The notes under the pieces: generated by a model
Told to the model about the DNA's origin: nothing
The model's database searches: none
What the model saw: only the letters and a program-made list of their open reading frames with translations
Part shown: positions 1-9,839 of the stretch, piece after piece
How the letters are laid out: the number at the start of each line of letters is the position of its first letter
Position numbering within the stretch: position 1 is the stretch's first letter
Made by a program: the position numbers and the translations under genes
Origin: Paramacrobiotus richtersi
Taxonomy: Eukaryota > Tardigrada > Eutardigrada > Parachela > Macrobiotidae
Assembly: GCA_034698045.1 (NCBI GenBank)
Contig: JAQGAU010000401.1
Coordinates: 1-28,984 of the forward strand
Length of the DNA: 28,984 bases
Direction of reading: 5' to 3'

Positions 1-2
1 GT

Positions 3-311
3 TTTCGGTTCCCGTAATTCCTTGATTCGTTCAAGTATTTCATGAGACGTTTTACAGTCCCGTACCTGATTGAATGTGACTTCATCAATAGTGGCACGAA
101 TGATTGACCTCGCCTTTCCATCACCGGTCATCCATTTGGTATGCAGCAGATGCTTCTTCTCATCCTCAGGAACGGCTTCTGGTAACGTATACGATCCATT
201 CGCAATAGTCCACACTCCTTCCCGTGTCAAAATGTCCTCCACTTGCACCCTCCACCGCGAATAATTGGAACCGTTCAACTCTGACACTTTCAGCTCCTTA
301 AGGGTCGTCAT
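3..311 (-). CDS. Ty1/copia retrotransposon gag polyprotein, N-terminus (runs off window)
   Basis: The reverse strand reads from an ATG at 309-311 to the window edge without a stop, about 103 residues. The protein opens with MTTLKELKVSELNGSNYSRW, which matches the N-terminal signature of copia-type gag proteins (a Leu-x-Gly-x-Asn-Tyr-x-x-Trp core). It continues with a charged helical region and an Ile-Ile-Arg-Ala-Thr-Ile stretch typical of the UBN2/gag family. In the family this protein forms the intracellular capsid-like particle. It sits directly downstream, in minus-strand sense, of a leader, a primer-binding site and an LTR. The rest (protease, integrase, reverse transcriptase) would lie to the left of the window, so whether the element is intact is unknown. 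Confidence 0.8.
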   Translation of the reverse strand, partial: MTTLKELKVSELNGSNYSRWRVQVEDILTREGVWTIANGSYTLPEAVPEDEKKHLLHTKWMTGDGKARSIIRATIDEVTFNQVRDCKTSHEILERIKELREPK

Positions 312-468
312 CTCCAGATATATCCAAAACAAAAGCAAAAACAAAAACCAGACAGATCAAAATAACCAGACCAACAATCAACAGACCACCAAAACAACCA
401 AACCAAACCACCCAATCAAACAACCAAAACAGAACCAATAACTTCAGCACCTACTCAGAGACAAGTAG

Positions 469-479
469 GTCTCATAATC
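469..479 (-). promoter_or_regulatory. Retrotransposon primer-binding site
   Basis: On the minus strand GATTATGAGAC follows the LTR directly. Its complement, GTCTCATAATC, equals part of the anticodon arm of elongator tRNA-Met as I remember it; the match extends to 13 bases (469-481) into the LTR edge. Copia elements are known to prime from an internal tRNA-Met fragment rather than from the tRNA 3' end, so the placement fits. The 157-base leader 312-468 is A/C-rich on the plus strand and has no coding signal. Confidence 0.55.
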
Positions 480-728
480 TGTTAGACTTGAAAATGGTAT
501 GCTTGAAGTTCAAGAGAACAAACCGTAGCAGAATGATGTTTCAGGTCTGTTTTTTGTTCAAAGCACAAACAAGTGTCTTATATATGTTCAGTAACAGTCA
601 CACACTGCTCCTCAAACGTTCCCACACAGGATAGTTCTGATGACAGATAGTGGGTTGGGTGCACAGTACAAGTCAGAGGATGCATAACTCACAGATAGAT
701 ATCAGACAATGACTTTACTTTTAACAAT
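480..728 (-). mobile_element. 5' long terminal repeat of the copia-type element
   Basis: In minus-strand sense a 249-bp segment starts TGTTA at 728 and ends TAACA at 480, the short inverted ends usual for LTRs. It contains a good TATA box (TATATAAG, plus-strand 577-584) about 60% of the way through, as expected for the U3/R border. It is followed at once by a primer-binding site and then by gag. The length is close to that of Drosophila copia LTRs. The partner LTR is outside the window, so the borders rest on structure alone, and a target-site duplication cannot be checked (the flank begins ATACA at 729). Confidence 0.7.
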
Positions 729-995
729 ACACATTAATTTTTACAGCCTTTTTACACGGCACTTTTCGTGCACAGCTGAATTTCTGACTTGCCTTATTAT
801 TCACTTGTTATTTGTTTAAACACGTATTGTGGACGACAATATATAGAATGCACAGCATGTAGCTTGTTGTTGCTGCATACCTCGCGCTCAATATTAGGGC
901 TGGATTACAGGCGCCGAGTATATTGGGTATTGCGCAATTACTTACAATAAAAACACGTTCTGATCGAAGACATAAGTGATAACTATCAAAAAACG
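729..995. other. Intergenic, nothing recognised
   Basis: Between the LTR and the first conserved promoter block I see only AT-rich sequence and short chance frames. Confidence 0.5.
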
Positions 996-1284
996 TGTAA
1001 TTGATGTTTTTAATGCTTATCCAGTGCCCTGCGGTTGTTATCACGAACTCTTCATTGCAGCATGTATAAACTGTTTTTGCTGCCACTGTAACCGCCTAAC
1101 CTTGTTTATTCGTCGGTACGACGGAGTTATATAATTGTTTACGGCGTCTGGACTGCGTTCCATGAGGGTGCGCCAGAAATCGCGATAGTATAAAAACCCA
1201 GCAATAATGGGCAAAAGTGTACTTGTCAATATCAGCTTTTCTTTACTGCACAAACGGGTGAGAAATTTCCACGACACTACAATC
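996..1284 (+). promoter_or_regulatory. Conserved promoter of six-cysteine peptide gene A
   Basis: This block is shared with the copies upstream of genes B, C and D. In order it holds TTTTTAATGCTT, CTGTTTTTGCTGCCACTG, a forkhead-like TTGTTTAT (1102-1109), a perfect TTGTTTAC (1135-1142, followed by GGCGTCTG), a TATA box TATAAAA (1189-1195) and, just after it, the inverted pair CCCA...TGGG. TATA to ATG is 96 bases; genes C and D have 98. Confidence 0.7.
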
Positions 1285-1903
1285 ATGAATATTATGCGCT
1301 TTTTCCTCGTACTGGTGCTGCTGGTTGCGGGAGCATTACAACCGGTAAGTCGCAAAGCGTTTCGAATTCTCTTCCTAATTAACGGAACATCTAGTAATAA
1401 GCATTAACGCTAATAACTATCTTACTTTTAATTTTGTTAGCAAGGATAATTTTTACCTGACAAGCCGCGATCACGCAGTTGCGTCAGCAGAATTGGGTTT
1501 TTGTGATTATGCAACTGGAAAAATTGTGTAAAACAGAAGATAGTGCACGGGTTTCGCAGTGAACTTTGTCAACTGGGAGTGAACTATAGTTATGCTGGAA
1601 TGTTTTTCCTAATTCATCGTAGCACTTTCTATCCTTTCAAAATAACATTTGCACGAATTTCGTTCGACGTTCGATCTTGAAGCTCAACAGCGGATATCAT
1701 GATGAAAAATCATACCATTAAAGCTTGATCACTAATTAGTAATAATACAGTAGTGCGTGAGCTTCTTTATCTTGCTGCAGGTTATGAGTGACGAGTGCAA
1801 CTTGGCACGATGTGCAGACCAGGGGCAGTGCTGTGAAGGCTATTCGTGCACAAGGAATGAACTCCACCCCGGAGCTACAGGAATCTGCATGCGGAGTCGC
1901 TGA
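1285..1903 (+). CDS. Gene A: secreted six-cysteine (knottin-like) peptide
   Basis: There are two coding exons, 1285-1344 and 1781-1903, split by a phase-0 intron with GTAAGT and CTGCAG ends. Exon 1 encodes a 20-residue signal peptide, MNIMRFFLVLVLLVAGALQP. Exon 2 gives a mature region of about 40 residues with cysteines spaced C-X4-C-X5-CC-X4-C-X12-C, the layout of inhibitor-cystine-knot and related disulfide-rich peptides. The predicted pairing (1-4, 2-5, 3-6) is family knowledge, not seen here. The precursor is 60 residues. The 3' untranslated region to about 2095 is strongly similar to those of genes C and D. Possible roles are antimicrobial, signalling or toxin-like; the sequence does not decide. 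Exact exon borders are confident because five paralogues agree. Confidence 0.85.
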
Positions 1904-2103
1904 CCCGGACCACTCGAACTCGGGCCTTGACCGCAAGCTCTGCAACCCGGACTCGGACCACCGATAACAATCTGACTGTCGTCCCATAAACTCACAGACC
2001 AAATTAAAATACATGTGCAAAGACATGTTTGTTTACGAAAAACTGCTTGTAAGCAAGCCCTGAGACGATAAGATCCACCAATTACAGCACCGAACAAAAC
2101 TTA

Positions 2104-2591
2104 AATATACAAAACTTAGCGACCAAAATGGCCACAAATACCACTGATTACCGGCATCATTAATGCCCTTTATGATATCGGTGTTGCTTTCATATCGTGG
2201 CAGAGGACGAGCACTTCTGCAACCTAGTTTTTGTTCCTGCACTTCGTTGTATGGGACTTGACCGATCAGGATACAATATATAGTGTCTTTGATACGGCTC
2301 AAGGTCGTGGGTAAGTTGCTGCGTAAACAGTGCTAGAAACGGTTAGATTTACTGACGATGGAAGTTACGTACACTGAAAACTGCTGAAAATTACACAGTC
2401 GGTCAGTAAGCCGAAGTGATCTAGATGCTGACGCTCTCCTATCTACGTACGCAGACCAGATTACAGTGCAGCTTTGCGTCCTCTGCTGAGCAGATTCTTT
2501 TTCGAATAAATATTCAAATTAATTTGCCTTGTGTTTGTTTCTCCAAAAACTTGATCGCGCTGCATATTCGTCCAAGCTTCTGCTACAAAAT
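2104..2591. other. Intergenic, nothing recognised
   Basis: No convincing frame, repeat or promoter seen between the 3' end of gene A and the doubtful exon at 2592. Confidence 0.4.
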
Positions 2592-2780
2592 ATGGATTCT
2601 CGTTTAATTACTACGTGCATCATGTCTGGCGAATTTGAGCCAGAAGAAATCGCCATGCTTTTGCTATTTCGCCAGCAGAAAAAAGCGGAAACGGTGAAGA
2701 AGCCTTTCGGGCTCGAGGATGTCTCCGATGAATATGTATTTATATGTATGTCTTTAATATGTACTTACGGCGCGCGGTGA
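2592..2780 (+). CDS. Doubtful exon: acidic/basic 48-residue frame of unknown origin
   Basis: An ATG at 2592 opens a frame that passes a possible donor (GTATTT at 2736) and stops at 2780. It contains EPEEIAMLLLFRQQKKAE and then a DVSDEYVFIC stretch. Two readings are possible. The first part resembles N-termini of PIF/Harbinger transposase-like genes. The second resembles the F-strand of an Ig domain (Asp-x-x-x-Tyr-x-Cys) and lies where the second exon of the incomplete Ig copy would be expected. Neither is secure, and no splice partner was found. Confidence 0.25.
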   Translation: MDSRLITTCIMSGEFEPEEIAMLLLFRQQKKAETVKKPFGLEDVSDEYVFICMSLICTYGAR

Positions 2781-2799
2781 CATGTGGTACAGTATGCTG

Positions 2800-3583
2800 A
2801 TTAGGGTCAGCTGATATTCATTATCGAAATTTGTTGTTGACGTGTGTTTGCTTCATAGCACACAGCTCTAGTCGGAATATTCGTACACGTTTCTTTCGGC
2901 CGTACACATACAGACTAGGTAAATTCAGCTGCAATCTACTTCGGGACTTTTGCTGAGACGACCGTACTATTTTTTCCGTTACTCTTATTTAACAACAAAT
3001 ATCCTGCTATAGTTACACATTGACTGATGTGTTCCAATGTTTTCGGAAAACACGCTTTTTTCTTGGACTCTTGTAGGTAAAAATATGCTTTTTGTGAAGA
3101 TCAAACAAAAAGGCAAGAAAAATAAAATATCGATCATAGACAGTTTAACTGCATTTCATAGCGTTTGCATGAACCATGAAATGTTGTTAAGCACACTCTA
3201 ATCATCCATACTAACGTTACAGTAGTGCAGTAAAAAAATTAAACTGGAATATTCACTCAGATCATTCTTAATAACTTAGATTTATAGTAATTCAAATTAG
3301 TTCTTCTTGACTTATGTACTGTAGCTTGATGGAAGCGAAACTCCATTATGCCAAGGCCTAATTTTGAGTGCATTAAGTTCATGCAGTATGTAACCAGATT
3401 TTGTGTTAACTGTCAAATCCTCTGTAAGAGAGATCAGCTCTGGGAACCATTCTCAAATAACGCTTTAAAATATTAATCCTCTTAAAATCACCGGAATGGG
3501 TGGGGTTAGGCCAATCAAGATAACCACAACTTTCCTGGCTCGGTGACAAAATAAATAACGGGCAATCTGCTTGTTCGTTACAG
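2800..3583 (+). repeat. Segment homologous to intron 2 of the complete Ig-domain gene
   Basis: Scattered blocks match 7016-7535, for example ATATTCATTATCGAAATTTG (2810) against ATATTCATCATCAAAATTTG, and CCATTCTCAAATAACGCTTT (near 3448) against CCATTTTCAAACAACACTTT. This shows that the duplication that made the 3584-4149 copy reaches at least into the preceding intron. No coding signal is seen in it. Confidence 0.55.
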
Positions 3584-4149
3584 CGTGTCCGGAAACTATT
3601 GACCTGACGATTATTGACAGCACTTCACCGAGCGTGCCGGGAGCCAAGAAAAGTGGAAACAACGATATCAGCAGTATGCCCGATATCAGTTTATCTTCCA
3701 GTTCAGCTGTCAGTGTGGATGTCCTGACACTCTTGCGTGGGACAAGAATCCTGGTGCGCTGTTCCACGGTAACAGACCCGGAAGCCGATATGAGTATTAG
3801 TATTCCCGGCCTGCAGCTGGACAAGCCTGAATGGCAGAATTTAACGGAAACCCAAATGGACAAACGGATATGCAAAAATGACACTGGATGCCTGGTTTAC
3901 ACTGGATGAACCGGACAATCAAATGCGCAGTAAACCAGTGCGCATTGAGTGCAAAGCATCAGTGGCTGATGAGAAGTGTGAAAACACCAGTTCCATTGGG
4001 ATTCAGTTTGTGGCACCCACAACAAGTAATTTTGCCCGCTAAGTAAGACATCATACGAGCATTCAAGTTACAAATTACTTTTTTTATTACACATCTGACT
4101 AAAAATGGGTTTGACTGCTTTAGCGGGTACGTCTACAAGCATGGACTGA
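3584..4149 (+). pseudogene. Frameshifted, 5'-incomplete copy of the two-Ig-domain gene
   Basis: This is homologous to exons 3 and 4 of the gene at 6015-8112. Exon 3 would be 3584-4025 (acceptor TTACAG; donor GTAATT, weaker than the GTAAGT of the complete gene) and exon 4 would be 4124-4149. The N-terminal half aligns well: CPET start, GTRI-VRCSTVT, SIPGLQL. Exon 3 is 442 bases against 432: nine bases are three extra codons near 3668, and one extra base lies between about 3850 and 3890. That base puts the last third out of frame, so translation ends at TGA 3907-3909. No signal-peptide exon or first Ig domain was found upstream. Exon 4 would stop (TGA 4147-4149) at the position homologous to the stop of the complete gene. 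It is either a pseudogene or contains a sequencing error. Confidence 0.65.
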
Positions 4150-4529
4150 AAACTGCCAGAAAAAAACCATAGTAATGGGCAAAGCAAGAACTGCCGATGC
4201 ACAAGCTGCTTTTGGGCTCCACAGTCCAACTGGACTGAAACTGTCGGAGTCGCGCAACCGCAATATGTAAACATTCTACGAAGGAAACATATAATGCTCG
4301 TCTATAACCAAGCTGCATGGCATACTATTATTACATGGTATATAAAACTGGGGATCGTAAGATTTTGCTGCTTTTCTTCTATGCAGATATTTTTATGGGG
4401 GCATGGAAGGCAGCAGCCGCTTTAAAGTAAATCGTAAACTGTTTTAAAGAGTAATTACCTAAGCATTACCCATGATTATCCTACAACATGATTAGTGGGG
4501 ATAGTAAAGCAAGGCCCGCACTGAAAGTC

Positions 4530-4625
4530 TGCCTCAGACTCTGACTCTGACAGCTCAAACTGCCTTTGACCAAGCATGCTAAAAATCTGACTCTGACCAC
4601 TAAAACTCTGACCTGTCACTCTGAC
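4530..4625. repeat. Degenerate CTCTGAC repeats
   Basis: The heptamer CTCTGAC or close variants recur about seven times (for example GACTCTGACTCTGAC near 4540 and ACTCTGACC near 4615). On the minus strand it reads as Ser-Glu runs, but no gene is supported. Confidence 0.5.
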
Positions 4626-4884
4626 CAGGTCTAAACTGAACCAAATATGCAAAATCAAAATTGTTAACAACACGCGTGAGTACAGCGTAAATGTTGGAAA
4701 AATATTTACGACTTCCGCATACGAGAAGCGAAGGGCTTTGTGGCTATAAACCATTTCAAATATATATGATCAGATATATTCAGATATTTACACTATATGT
4801 ACAGCACACCTATGAGAAGGGTATAACGGCCTAACGTCCGATGTAACTGTTCGAAAAACGCTGAAGCATTAGAAAATCCTGGCA

Positions 4885-4943
4885 ACATATAACAGGTATA
4901 ACGGACTAGAGGGATATAACGGATATGACGGATATAACGGACT
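4885..4943. repeat. Imperfect tandem GGATATAACGGA repeat
   Basis: The motif (G)GATATAACGGA recurs four to five times with small changes (GGTATAACGGACT, GGATATAACGGATATGACGG, GGATATAACGGACT). A single further copy, GGTATAACGGCC, lies near 4818. Confidence 0.55.
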
Positions 4944-6014
4944 GGAGAAAACAAGATGCTGTCAAGGCAAGCATGAACACGATAAATCACAAAGCGTTAA
5001 ATCAGCAACTCCTGTTTTCATGAAGTCTAACTATTTTAATTCCAAACGGATCAGATTCGAACGAACGGAGTACCGGCCGTTTTACGAAGTACCGGCAGGA
5101 AAACAACTGCAGTTTGCCGTTTCTCACTGGTCGACTAGACAAACGTATCTTGATTCAACATGATTGCCGGCCGTATACGTGACTAGTTAGGTAAACACAG
5201 CAACAGGAATAGTACAAAAACACCTAAGCGTGAACTGTTCGGATCTCACGAATAACGTAAAAATCGGGTTCAGATCGATTATGGCCATTCAAACCATCCA
5301 AACGCCCTACGGCGAATACGCGAAATTTTATCCAGCAATAGTTTTAAATTGTCAGACCATGGTAGATCTACCGGACTCGATTAAACTGTTTTCCTGGAAC
5401 GAAAGCCATTGGCGAAAGCTATCACAGATTGAGTCCTGATTGGCCACTTTTTGCGTTACTTGCAACTTCAACAGGAGATTTTCCGACCAAACTGCAATCA
5501 GCAGGCTGCAGATGATCGCTTAGTCAGCAACAGTGTTTAGAACGGTTTGCGCGTATCTAGCGCCGATGGCGGAGAGAAGAATCTCGACTGAGCTGTTGCA
5601 ATGCTAACATTATGTAGCCCTGACATCATTATGAAGTCATGACGCCACTTAGGCCACCAGTTCAACAACCACCATTAAGACAATTGTTTGTCACACTTTT
5701 TCCATTTTTCTTGATGTGTTATTGATGTGATCATGAATTAAGTGATACTGAGTGAATACGTCAGACCAAGATATATGTAGGCAGTGCACATATAAGCAGG
5801 TTTCTGTACTACTGTGGAAGCAGTCGTTTTCAGTCGCGTTATCTTTGTTGGATCAGTTTACTCTTCCGTACACTATTGTGTCTGGCTTTTGTAATAAGCG
5901 TTGCAATTCCTTTTGCAACCGTACCGCACAGATACCCATCACAACATATTATTACAACCCATCACAACAGCATCTAACGACATTTATTATCAGAATCTGG
6001 ATTGTGCGTCAACC
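4944..6014. other. Intergenic; probable 5' flank of the Ig-domain gene
   Basis: Nothing coding is recognised. A weak TATA-like CATATAAG lies near 5788, about 225 bases before the start codon of the Ig gene. The 69-residue frame at 5230-5439 has no recognisable motif. Confidence 0.35.
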
Positions 6015-8112
6015 ATGCTTCGACTACGGTCTCCACTGAAGACGCTGGAAAGTATTGTTGTTCTTTTCTTTCTCCTTGTATCCGGCGTAGTGGATTGTGC
6101 TCGAGGTGAGCCAGTTGGCGCGATGAAATCTTTGCTATATCCACAGAATACCGAGCGGATAATTTTGATGTGTATAAGCAAACTCTGTCAGTGGGTTTAA
6201 TCGACAGTTTTCAGAGCTATCGATGCAGCATAACTGCGATCTCGTTTACTGGTCATCGTAAATGTAGGGAAAAATAACGTTCGGTCTTCATTTCTGTTAC
6301 GTTTAAGTGTTTAACAGCGTTTCCAATAAGCTCAATAGCTGCATATTACCCGCAAACAGCAACTCCGCTGTCTTACAAGACTTCTAACAACTGTCTCAGA
6401 AATAGTTTTTTACTAGTCGTAGTTTGCTGCATTTTTTCAGAACTCCGATTTATTGTTACTGAATACACCGAAAATGGCTGACGATGTAGACAGTTTTCTA
6501 AATTATCGCACTCTTTACGCGCAGCAACGAACCGTTCTGATAGCACCTGAATTAGAACATTTATGAATTAGAACCGGAATGTTACAGGTGATGCAAACAC
6601 TGTCCACGCTATCCTGGGACACTCCGCCGTACTTATATGCAATGGCTATGATACTGTGAAGTCTGCTGTTGATTCAACAGGCAATATCACGGATATCTTT
6701 TCCGTACGATGGTTCAAGAATCAACGCTCAAGCGACAATATTGTGTTCACATATCTCTACATGTTTAACCATAAAACGGAAATACCCCAAAACGAATGGA
6801 CAGCAAGAAATGTGACCTTTTCCATTAAGGACCAACCCCAGGTTCGGTTACCTAACGTCACCTTTAGCGATGAAGCAATCTACATCTGTGATTTAACGCC
6901 AGTTGCCGGAATAGCGCCTGTCCTATATGAGACACGGCTGAAGGTCCTGAGTAGGTTGTTCGATAAACAATGTTTAACATAAACCGACGGTGTCATTTGG
7001 CCGTGTAATTCTGATGATCATATCAATATTCATCATCAAAATTTGATGTTTACATGCACCGCTTTTTTGTGTTCGGAGAAAAAACGGCCTGAACAATTAC
7101 GTGCGCTGACAATTTAACCGCATTAGATATCGCTCATAAAATCAGAATTAAATATAGTGCTCTAATCCTTCGTACTCCATTACTGGTACATACACTAGTC
7201 TCAAATGCTCATTGAAACCGATTTTACAAATTACGAAGTACAGTAGGTTCGTAGTTATTCTTCAATGCTTGGTGGAATCGCTAACAAGTAAGGTCTAGTT
7301 TTGAGTGAGTCAAAGCTCAGCAAGATTTGTGTTACGGATTATATTTGTGTTAATTAACATTTTCATAACCGAGAGTTTGCTCGATACTGTACGAGCCATT
7401 TTCAAACAACACTTTAGAACATTTCATGCTTTTAGAAGCAGCTAAATGTGGTGGAGTTGAGAGTAATTTTGATAATGGTGACTTTTCTGGATGAGTGCCG
7501 AAAGATTAACGGATGGGTATCTCTGTTCGTTGCAGCGTGTCCGGAAACTGTCGACGTGGCTGTTGTAAACAGCACTTCTCCGAATTCGCTGTCTGTTAGG
7601 AAAATTGGCAACAACGATAGCAATACGATCACTGTATCATCCAATTCGGCTGCCAATGTCGGTGTCTTGACATTCGTGCGTGGAACAAGAATCATGGTGC
7701 GTTGTTCCACGGTGACATTTCCGGACGCAGACATGAGCCTTAGTATTCCTGGACTGCAGCTCGAGAAGCCGGAAAGGCAGAATCTGACGGAAAGCCCAGG
7801 AGGCAACGGCTATACAAAGAGAACATTGGATGCCTGGTTTACACTGGATGGACCAAACAATCAACCGCGCAGTAAATACCTTAGCATTGATTGCAAAGCA
7901 TCAGTTGGTAATGGGACGTGTGACAACATCAGCTCTCTTAGAATCCAGCTCTTGGCGCGCACAACAAGTAAGTTTATCTGCCAGATAAAACATCGTACAA
8001 CAGCACTGATATTCAGCTTACGGTAAGCTGCTGACCAATGACTTTTCTGATTAGAAATCTGAAATGAATATTATTGGGTTGCTTAGCGAGAACATTTGCA
8101 GGCTTGGACTAA
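6015..8112 (+). CDS. Secreted protein with two immunoglobulin-like domains
   Basis: Four exons join to exactly 304 codons: 6015-6105, 6588-6950, 7536-7967, 8087-8112. All three introns are phase 1, the rule for shuffled extracellular modules. Residues 1-30 form a signal peptide with the core SIVVLFFLLVSGVV. Exon 2 is a V-type Ig domain with first Cys in VLICNG, core Trp in VRWFKN and the DEAIYIC motif. Exon 3 is a second Ig-like domain with four Cys (CPET, VRCST, IDCKA, GTCDN) and several N-glycosylation sites. There is no transmembrane segment or GPI-like tail, so it should be secreted. The last intron acceptor (CTTAG, 8086) is chosen because the related copies keep an AG there and the resulting stop is at the same place in the 3584-4149 copy. 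Possible roles include recognition or adhesion in immunity; no named family was recognised. Confidence 0.75.
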
Positions 8113-8394
8113 AAGCTGCAAAAACCATACTGTATGCAAGACAAGCAAGGACTGCCCATGTCCGGATGACTTCTGTGCTAGCACTATCCGACAGCGTAGT
8201 GTACGGACATCGTTAACACTGGAGAACCGGAATGGTTAAAATTCCTATACAGCCAAATTTATACAAAAATTAAGCTGGCATACAGCTATATAGCATAAAA
8301 AACCACTGTCGCTGCAGATTTAAGATCATGTTGTCCTTGTGCAAATATGTGGTGGAAAGAAAGTAAAAACTCCGTTTCTTGAAGTTATTTTGCC

Positions 8395-8400
8395 AATAAA
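8395..8400 (+). terminator. Poly(A) signal of the Ig-domain gene
   Basis: AATAAA lies 283 bases after the stop, with a second AATAAA about 13 bases further on. The 3' untranslated region includes a stretch (8150-8176) unusually well kept in the relic copy. Confidence 0.5.
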
Positions 8401-8429
8401 ATCCGTACAATAAAAATATGTATTAATGG

Positions 8430-8790
8430 ATTATTTTAAAGTCCGCCAACGAGAGTATTTGGGATCAATATTATTAAAGACGATAAACCGATTTCTAAAC
8501 ACAGGTTACTTCGCATATGCTCAGTAAATGTATGGGTATATACAGTAATACATGTATTCTTGTGGGTTTTCTGGCCTTAAGTGACACACGTTTTAGAGCT
8601 TCCATTGCGCTGCCGCAACACGGGTAATCGCATGTCAATAACAAATTCCTCGCCGTGTGGATGATTAGCTGTCTCATGACGCGCGTTTCATAAAGAAAAA
8701 TTACTGAGTGTAGTGCTACTACTGTATGCTGCAGAGCCTATTGTAACACGTGCCAATAGACGGTATAATTAATTGCCAGAATGAGAAGCA
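8430..8790 (+). repeat. Duplicated spacer between Ig gene and next peptide gene
   Basis: This resembles 10790-11040, for example TGTGGATGATTAGCTGT (8656) against CGTGGGGATGATTAACTGT (near 10977). It marks the spacer of a repeating Ig gene - peptide gene unit. No coding content is seen. Confidence 0.45.
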
Positions 8791-8794
8791 GTTA

Positions 8795-9065
8795 ATCGGT
8801 TTTTAATGCTTCCCCATTGTCTTTCGGTCGTTCACATGAATTCTTCGTTACAGCAATAAGAGGCGGCCTTAAGCTGTTTTTTTCTGGTCGCCGTCTAACC
8901 TTGTTTACTCACCGATTCTACGAGTTGTTTACGGCGCCAACATTGCTTCATCAGGCCGCGCCAGCAGTCTTGATAATACAAACAGCCGTTCGTAATTGGC
9001 AAAGTGTCGGTTTCACTCATTCGAGCTTTTTTCTGCCGCAAAGACAGGTGTGTAATCCTGCGACT
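8795..9065 (+). promoter_or_regulatory. Promoter of six-cysteine peptide gene B, TATA box degraded
   Basis: It shares TTTTTAATGCTTCCCCATT and both forkhead-type elements (TTGTTTAC at 8901-8908 and 8925-8932) with the other copies. At the TATA position it reads TAATACAAAC (near 8974) instead of TATAAAAAC, and the following CCCA...TGGG pair is lost, so its core promoter may be weaker. Confidence 0.6.
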
Positions 9066-9696
9066 ATGGATATCGTGCGATTTTTTCTTGTTTTGGTCCT
9101 ACTGGTTATGGCCACACTGCAGCCGGTAAGTTCTTTTCCAATTGTCCTTTGTAATCAGCGGAACTTTTAGTAGTAAGTTTTCATACGGAAGAAATATCAT
9201 GGCCTCTGCTGGCAGAAATCGTTCTTACTGGAGAAATCACTAGGACGAAAGTTTGTCAGCAGAACATTTACCTGATAATCCAGTTCAAAATAATATACTG
9301 TACAACACGAATAAAGGGTTTTATAGTGAACATTATAAGCTGAGAAATGCATATCGTTTTGATAATTTATCATAATATTGCCTATATCCTTGCGAAACGT
9401 TTCGCTGGTACATACTTTATTTTTGTTAGTTCAGCTCGCTGCAGAATATACATTACGTACAACAGTCAACCGTGGTCTCGCATAATCTGACCGTTAGAGT
9501 TACGTGTTAGTCTGTGAATTTCATTCTCTTCCTACAGGTTTTGAGCCGCCCGCGTGGCACGGGATCTTCAGGCGCCAGCCGCGGCTGCTTCAAGCAACAG
9601 TGTAAAAGTGACCGGGACTGCTGTGGATCCTACTCGTGCGACATGCTAACTGAAACGCGCGGAGAGTGCCTGTTTCTTGATTTGCCGGTAAACTGA
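9066..9696 (+). CDS. Gene B: secreted six-cysteine (knottin-like) peptide with linker
   Basis: Exons are 9066-9125 and 9538-9696, with a phase-0 intron (GTAAGT, CTACAG). The signal peptide is MDIVRFFLVLVLLVMATLQP, nearly the same as in gene A. The mature part starts with about 16 residues rich in Arg, Gly and Ser, a possible propeptide or flexible leader absent from the other copies. It is followed by six cysteines as C-X4-C-X5-CC-X4-C-X9-C and a short acidic-hydrophobic tail. The precursor is 72 residues. An AATAAA at 9833 ends the unit. A frame-broken relative of this exon 2 lies at 13495. It is secreted and probably disulfide-knotted; target unknown. Confidence 0.85.
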
Positions 9697-9832
9697 ACCG
9701 AATCAGCACGGCCATGAGGGACTATACGCGCACTTGACCGTTTCTTCCTGGTCCCTTGGATATCAGCGTTACTATGGGTCTCACATATGATGTCGTGCAC
9801 CATTATACTTAGCATGTACTTTAAATTTCAAG

Positions 9833-9838
9833 AATAAA
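9833..9838 (+). terminator. Poly(A) signal of gene B
   Basis: AATAAA lies 137 bases after the gene B stop. Confidence 0.55.
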
Positions 9839-9839
9839 T

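Noticed and set aside
466-482. tRNA-Met-like sequence as a tRNA gene
   Set aside because: Only the anticodon arm is present, with no D-arm, T-arm or acceptor stem; its place beside the LTR fits a primer-binding site.
3465-3884. Minus-strand frames antisense to the Ig exons (also 7432-7806)
   Set aside because: They are mirror frames of the conserved coding exons and show no independent signal.
7448-8026. Single-exon reading of the Ig domain from an upstream ATG to a stop inside intron 3
   Set aside because: It includes intron 2 and intron 3 sequence, lacks a signal peptide and ignores good phase-1 splice sites that join exactly in frame.
8114-8240. Cysteine-rich frame after the Ig gene stop, similar to the peptide family
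   Set aside because: The conserved acceptor at 8086 leads to a stop before it, at the same place in the frameshifted copy, and no donor gives the phase needed. Kept only as a finding on conservation.
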